A program made the translations under genes and the position numbers. The notes beneath the pieces are model-generated. The model ran no database searches and was not told the origin of the DNA. It saw only the letters and a program-made list of their open reading frames with translations. A stretch of 47,500 nucleotides of DNA from Tubiluchus corallicola (Eukaryota > Priapulida > Priapulimorpha > Priapulimorphida > Tubiluchidae), in the NCBI GenBank assembly GCA_030141605.1, contig JAQGDQ010000112.1:1-47500 (forward strand). Direction: 5' to 3'. Of this stretch, positions 42,256-47,500 are shown piece by piece. Every line of letters begins with the position of its first letter. The stretch's first letter is position 1.

Positions 42256-44228
42256 AGATGGATTTGTAATAAAATTTGGAAACAAAAGAAGTTTGTAAAA
42301 TGCATTATTAAATTGAAATACGATGTTACGGGCATAATCTTCATCAGCTAATTCTATGAAACGCATTCCTTTTATTACTTGCTACACATATTAAGTCTAT
42401 ACAAAAACTATTAAAATTGCCAGTTAAAAACACATATCAATAGATTCTATTTTTCTTTCATTATTTCCAAGCGGCAAGATCAATGATTTACATTTTATAC
42501 TCTGCACTTCAACATTTTCACCTGGAAGTTGCATGACATGTCTATATATATTTGTCAATGTACAAGAAATATAATCCATAATGTGACGTTTAGTATAATT
42601 TTAACTATTTTCGCGAATTTCTTCAAGACCTGTAGTACGGAAGTTTTCTTTTTATACAAATTTTAAAGTGATTAACAGTCAGCACATGTGAACACACAAC
42701 ATTTTATAACTATGCGCTACCGTACTGCAAAATCTTTGGTTTGACCAAATCATCAGCATTGATAGTCAACGCCTTGAGACAAGATTTAACAGCAATTGCA
42801 TTTAATCAATGTCTAACGTTATAAGATAACAAAGTAAGATAACAAAGAGATCCCGAAGCAACTCTCATTACATCATGAATTACATCTTCAAATACATAAC
42901 TATGCAATAGCACCATGCAGTATAATCGACAAAATAGTAGTTTTATAAATATGTACAATGGCAAGTGTCGCAAACCTCTATATTTATTGCAACTGCTTTT
43001 TACTCTCAAGCCTCTATACCACACCTTTTATGAACATTACCAGCGTGTTTAGAAAAAGTTAATTTCCGATCAACAGTAAGGCCTAATATTTTGCTGTCTT
43101 CAACAAACAATATTTCACTGTTACAAAATTTTCTATTATCTAGCTTGTTATTTTCATCCCATGTCCCTACTAACAATGCTTTTGTCTTGCCAGGCAACGT
43201 ATGTATCTTTAAACGCTATTTCTATTTATAAAGCACATCGCAACAGGTTTCTGCAGTTATAACACAGGTTTGAGGGTCTGGGTTTGGCACATGCAAAGAT
43301 CCATCATCAACGTACTTATACTTTTTAATTGGCTGCTGTATATTATCAAATGAAAAACAAACAATATTGGGGTTATAACAGATCCTTGCGGACGTCCTAT
43401 GTCCTAAATTACATCTATATTGGTCGGACATATAATCATTTACTTTTATACAAATGTTACGATTCCGTAATATGTAATCCATAAACCGTCGCTCGTAAAT
43501 TTGCGCAAATAAGCTTAAATAATAAACCTTCAACCCAAGCACTGTTGAAAGCTTTTTCGTAATCACAGCAAATTACTATACCGTGTGCACGATTCAAAAT
43601 GTCGTCTTCCATATCAGTAATTAATCTGGTTAAATAACGTACTGTATTTTTGCCTTTTATGAACCCCTCTTGCTTGGTACAATGCAGTTTAACTGAAAGA
43701 AGTGAATTTTTACTCTATTTGAAATTAAACGCCCAACAGGCTTAACTGTATACGAAGAAATGGTTATAGGCCGATAATTATTGAATAATCAATTTTGTTA
43801 GGCTTTTTAAGTCGAATTACTTTCGTGCGCGTCCATGGCTATAACTGATTTTGAAAGTACGTATTTGCAAAACTTAGTACAATATGTTTTACAAAAGGCC
43901 CAAAATATTTGATCATTTTAGGTGAAACCCGTCAGAACAAGCGACTTGCCTTCAGTTTGCATTTCACTTATTGCATTTTCTAATTCTTGTAAATTAAACC
44001 AGTTATTTAGACCAAAATGTTCGTCCTGTTCCCATTCCATAACAGATAATGAGTGTTCAATATGGTTTTTCCAGTTTTCATCAAATTCTTCCCCGTTCAA
44101 ATGTTCCTCACTAAAAAAAGTTTTATACAATAACTCAGTACTAGCTGAGGCCGAAACTACAGGTGAATCATTACTAATTAATATATTAACATTACAGTTA
44201 CTATTTATACCTTTGAAAGTTTGTTTAC
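42256..44228 (-). pseudogene. Inverted, decayed reverse-transcriptase half of I-like LINE
   Basis: On the minus strand, in order from 44228: a linker WKTCKQTFKGINSN...ELLYKTFFSEEHLNG...LEN, NYRPITISSY near 43770, CCDYEKAFNSAWVEGLL near 43545, FMDYILRNRNICIKVNDYMS, GRPQGSVITPILFVF near 43390, KYVDDGSL (YxDD catalytic box) near 43310, PGKTKALLVG, FVEDSKILGLTVDRKLTFSK, then thumb and C-terminal sequence to about 42256. The motifs sit in several frames with many shifts and stops, so it is long dead. It faces the endonuclease half tail to tail, with GA tracts at both ends. Same-element origin is inferred from continuity of family, not proven. Confidence 0.85.
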
Positions 44229-44237
44229 ATGTTTTCC

Positions 44238-44335
44238 AGAGAGAGAGAAAGAGAGAGAGAGAGGGGGCAGACGAGAATAGAGAAAGAAAGGGAGAGAGCG
44301 CGAGAGAATGAGAGAGAAAGAGACGAGACGAGAAG
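44238..44335 (+). repeat. (GA)-rich microsatellite
   Basis: GAGA units mixed with AAAG and GGG. It borders the right end of the inverted RT segment. Confidence 0.9.
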
Positions 44336-44458
44336 ATTTAGAGCGTGTTGCAGAGGATGTATAAAGGAGAAGAATAATCGGACTCATAAATATTTAAGTA
44401 GCTTATCGATAGCACAATTTAAGAAGGTAAATAATCAAACAAACTTGTTCATTGACTA
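44336..44458 (+). pseudogene. Possible LINE linker fragment
   Basis: The plus frame FRACCRGCIKEKNNRTHKYL then SIAQFKKVNNQTN resembles the basic linker between endonuclease and reverse transcriptase of I-like LINEs. It is short and has no decisive motif. Confidence 0.3.
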
Positions 44459-44540
44459 AATCAAATAGTACGTCACATGAATATCGTCGCTCTCCCACGC
44501 ATTATTAATTTTGCTAGAAATGCCATGTTGTATAAGCTTA

Positions 44541-44542
<2 letters not shown>

Positions 44543-44610
<68 letters not shown>

Positions 44611-44640
44611 GAGGGACAGAACGAGGGAGAGAGAGACAGA

Positions 44641-44672
<32 letters not shown>

Positions 44673-44685
44673 CAGAGAGAGAGAC

Positions 44686-44755
<70 letters not shown>

Positions 44756-44760
44756 AGAGG
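44543..44760 (+). repeat. (TA)n followed by (GA)n microsatellite
   Basis: About 12 TA units pass directly into roughly 190 bp of GA-rich repeat with regular GACA interruptions. Confidence 0.97.
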
Positions 44761-46290
44761 AGGAAGGGTGTTTATTTTCTTGAGGAAAGGGCGTGCATAT
44801 CCGAAACTAAAACACTTTTATCGTTTGAAAATGCGAAATCAACAGGAATATGATTACAATTAAAATTACTCTGGAAAATTAACCATTTCCTCTTATATTG
44901 TTCTAGGAAATTGAATTTTTTCGAGTCCTGACTTCTCTGGTTATTTTCTTTTTGTTTCATTTGTGTATTTTACTTCATCAATTTTCTTTATTAGTACTAA
45001 CTGTATTATCTGTATTTATAGAGTTTATTGTTTTTCTGTTGTTGGAGTGAGCAAATGATGAAACGTACAAATTGACTGACTGAAGTTTTCAATAAAACCT
45101 TGACTTTCAATGGCCATTGTAGCCATTTTATTTCTGCTGAAATTACGTTGAAATTTTTCGACTAATAGATTCTTCTACACTTGTGCTGAAGACAGCTAGG
45201 CTTCAAGTGATGGCAAACAGGACCTAATCTGGCCAGCATTAAATGCTTGGTGAACAGAGCACCTACATTTATAATATTTGTAGCCTTGTAGGCCTACGAA
45301 ATCTCATATGGGAACTTCAAAAAAGGGTGGATGCATAATGCAAGTAATGCCTTCAAAATTAATTAATAAGTTTGATGTAATTTTTGGAAAGTTTCCGTTT
45401 GGAAAATTCCTATGTTTAAGTCCATTTTAAGGCCATTACAAACACTGAATTTTAATCACGCAGTGAGTCGTATTAAATATATGTATAAGGTGAAGAAACT
45501 TGCAGGTGTCAACCTTGGGTTACTAGAAAAAGATGAAGATAGTTGGTTACCTTTGAAATATACATTGGAATGATTTATCTGAATAACCGAAATTGTCAGT
45601 GTGTAGCTGCTGCATATTAATGGTACAATTAATTGTATTGATACCGTTATTTGTTTGGTGCTTGTAACAGCCCGGCTCCGTGCCTGTACATAAAACTTGT
45701 CAAAAATGTTTGAGCGCCAAAATGTCAGAGTGACGAAGTAAGTTAAAAAATTAAATTAAATTTCAGACCTTCTTTAGAAAGCAAAACGTAGGTCTACAAT
45801 GTGTCGTTAATTAGCTGACACTTTCAAACTGCCTGGAATAAGTTTCGCATGAAGCTAGTTAAGCTCCGCCCACACGGATGACGAAATGCGCGCAACACAA
45901 ATCATAAATAAGCTTCGGTTCATGCGGATAATTAAGCATAAATTGCGCAAACAGTGCCGTAATTCAAGCATTTATTGGACGTACTGTCATTATTACCTTA
46001 GATTGAATGCGCTTATAACAGCTAGTCCTTCAGCGTCTGCAGACTGCAGAGTTATTATAATGCAAAAATGTTGCAAACAATGTAAAAATGATATAGTCGA
46101 TGAAACAGTTGCCTGTACATCAAACAAGAGGATTTGAGAAGGAATGGGGTATCTTTTATTCTACCTATTAGGGAAAAGAGGGATCAGTGGGCATCGATTA
46201 CCACGAGGCAATGTCACAAAGTGTCAGCGAACCCGACAACATCAAAAAAACATAAAGAATTTTTCGGGATCCTGTTGTTAAAATCAATGA
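44761..46290. other. Intergenic, no gene established
   Basis: Mostly AT-rich without coding signals. TTGACTGACTGAAG near 45073 followed by an AATAAA near 45091 could be an old LINE 3' end. No other structure was recognised. Confidence 0.4.
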
Positions 46291-46294
46291 CTAT

Positions 46295-46440
46295 CCATCT
46301 AACTAAGCGCGAGGGTGCCGATACAAGGGTTCTGTGTTCGATTCCTACTCATATTGGGTTTTTCGAGGTTTTACAAGACTCATCATTATCGTCGTCGTCC
46401 TCATTATCATCACCATCATCATTTCCATCAAAATCAATCG
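46295..46440 (+). mobile_element. Possible tRNA-derived SINE
   Basis: A stretch with AAGCGCGAGGGTGCCGATAC and GGTTCTGTGTTCGATTCCTA carries a good B box (GTTCGATTCC) of an RNA polymerase III promoter with tRNA-like context. The A box is weak (CTAACTAAGCGCGAG). A TTTTTCGAGG segment and an ATC/TCG-rich tail follow. No target duplication was identified. Confidence 0.45.
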
Positions 46441-46632
46441 TTCCCTTCAAGATGACAAACCAAAAAAGAGATTTCCGGATGCCCACTAAAATCAAAACAG
46501 TATTCAGGCTTATAATTTTTTATGCACTTCGCCCACCTGGCAAGTCCAGATTCAGCATTCAAAAGCAGAACTTCTTCAACGAGGCCTTTGTGGCTCATTA
46601 TGAAAGATATTACGGTAAGATGAGCCACTGAA
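46441..46632. other. Unexplained frames on both strands
   Basis: The plus frame KTVFRLIIFYALRPPGKSRF then FFNEAFVAHYERYYGKMS has a donor-like GGTAAGA at 46615, and the minus frame through the same DNA is also open. Neither shows a motif I recognise, so I do not assign a gene. Confidence 0.25.
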
Positions 46633-46732
46633 CTAGAAGAGGTATCCCAGCTCTCAGCCGTATTTAGATGCATATATACATTGTACCTCTTCAATGTTGC
46701 AGTTATGAAGATATTTTTAATTGCTTCATATT

Positions 46733-46775
46733 TTCCTCCTCCTCCTCCTCCTCCTCCTCCTCCTCCTCCTCCTCA
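46733..46775 (+). repeat. (CCT)n microsatellite
   Basis: About 13 perfect CTC units, followed by CTT units. Confidence 0.97.
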
Positions 46776-47227
46776 TTCTTCTTCTTATCACTATTTTTAA
46801 TCTTATTCGTTTTCTTCTTCTAATTATACAGTTTCCCGGTTTTTGTATTTGCAACTCGTGAGATTTTTCAATGTTGACTTCATTTCCGCTCAATTCTTTC
46901 TAGTTATGCTTGTCTACTTGATAAGTGTGATGATGTCTATTGGGTTACATTGAAATGGGTAAAGATTATACATAAAGTGCGTATTGGTTCGTAGACCTCT
47001 AGTACCTTATAGGGTACTATTCTGAATTTGAAAAGCAGGTTTTGAAAATGAGACCTAGTGACGTAAAAAATGTTCAGTCTTTCCAGTTTATTGAAATGGG
47101 TAATTATTATTCACTGAGTGCCCATGAGTTCATTTTAGAACGTTTTAAAATGCATTGTTATTCTGGATTGGAAAATTGAGTGAACATGTGTCTTAAAGTG
47201 ATTTAAGTTTGAAGTCAGTCTACGTTA
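46776..47227. other. Intergenic, no feature seen
   Basis: AT-rich sequence without coding frames, repeats or transposon ends that I can support. Confidence 0.45.
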
Positions 47228-47370
47228 GAAATTTTATTTAAATAAAATTCAAACTCGTACGTGATTATGAATATTTTTCTGCTTTTGTGCGTTTATATGG
47301 TTGCTCTTTTCTTTTAGTGTAACTGCAAAATACCTGAACGAGTTTAGATTTTTATTTAAATAAAATTTAA
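47228..47370. mobile_element. AT-rich inverted-repeat (MITE-like) element
   Basis: Arms of about 30 bp at 47229-47258 and 47340-47370 are inverted copies: AAATTTTATTTAAATAAAAT then TCAAACTCG on the left, reversed CGAGTTTAGATTTTTATTTA on the right. Each arm contains the self-palindrome ATTTTATTTAAATAAAAT or a near copy. The interior is non-coding; no target duplication was seen. Confidence 0.55.
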
Positions 47371-47500
47371 ATTCAATTTATTTAAATAAATAAAATAACT
47401 CAGACTAACTCCCTAATCAAATTATTTTAAGGCACATGCTCACTTAGTTCCTCAATTTCGTTCAAAATTCAAAAATTAACAACTCACGCGTTCTCTAAGA
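47371..47500. other. Window end, no feature seen
   Basis: AT-rich, with a further TTTATTTAAATAAATAAAAT run near 47379. Confidence 0.4.

Noticed and set aside
44229-44863. Arg-Glu repeat proteins
   Set aside because: Translation of GA microsatellites.

Overview
This is eukaryotic, animal DNA: AT-rich, with genes split by GT...AG introns and a very high load of tandem repeats and transposable elements. Two conserved metazoan proteins anchor it: the COMPASS-complex subunit DPY30 and the MAP3 kinase TAK1 (MAP3K7). I cannot name the species. The mix of I-like and other LINEs, hAT, pogo and Ty3/gypsy elements, repeat-rich intergenic DNA and a 5S-rRNA-headed repeat fits a non-vertebrate animal such as a mollusc or another marine invertebrate (inference). 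There is no sign of bacterial organisation.

Layout. 1-475: a probable last coding exon of an unidentified minus-strand gene. 2778-6766 (+): DPY30 in four exons. Its introns hold a foldback element, a 29-bp minisatellite, a 5S-rRNA-derived insertion with a 32-bp target duplication, a truncated LTR and a hAT-type MITE. 7045-9700: a pogo/Tigger-type MITE and three tandem arrays. 10013-11955: a long-inverted-repeat DNA element holding a dead LINE fragment. 12779-14683 (-): TAK1 as one uninterrupted coding exon with a likely splice acceptor just before its ATG. 14700-20800: microsatellites, an 88-bp minisatellite, a pentamer satellite, a mobile element with a 71-bp repeat core, and a small hAT element. 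21080-25839 (-): a LINE reverse-transcriptase relic, then two exons of a Ly6/uPAR (quiver-like) GPI-anchored protein; the intron between them carries another LINE fragment and a 42-bp minisatellite full of CRE-like octamers. 26450-36020: LTR pieces, two solo LTRs with target duplications, a Ty3/gypsy pol relic, LINE 3' ends, minisatellites and dispersed repeats. 36804-37690: a second 5S-headed element and a second 71-bp-repeat element. 37890-40190: two arrays, the second leading directly into an I-like LINE (40240-44230) with a UAAUG stop-start junction and an inverted, decayed RT half. 44240-47500: GA microsatellites, a possible SINE and an AT-rich inverted-repeat element.

The three recognisable host genes have no shared pathway that I can see; each is separately embedded in repeats. 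The most unusual items are the two 5S-rRNA-headed elements, the rearranged I-like LINE behind a 122-bp upstream array, the CRE-octamer minisatellite inside a gene, the single-exon TAK1, and LINE 3' ends that grade into different microsatellites.
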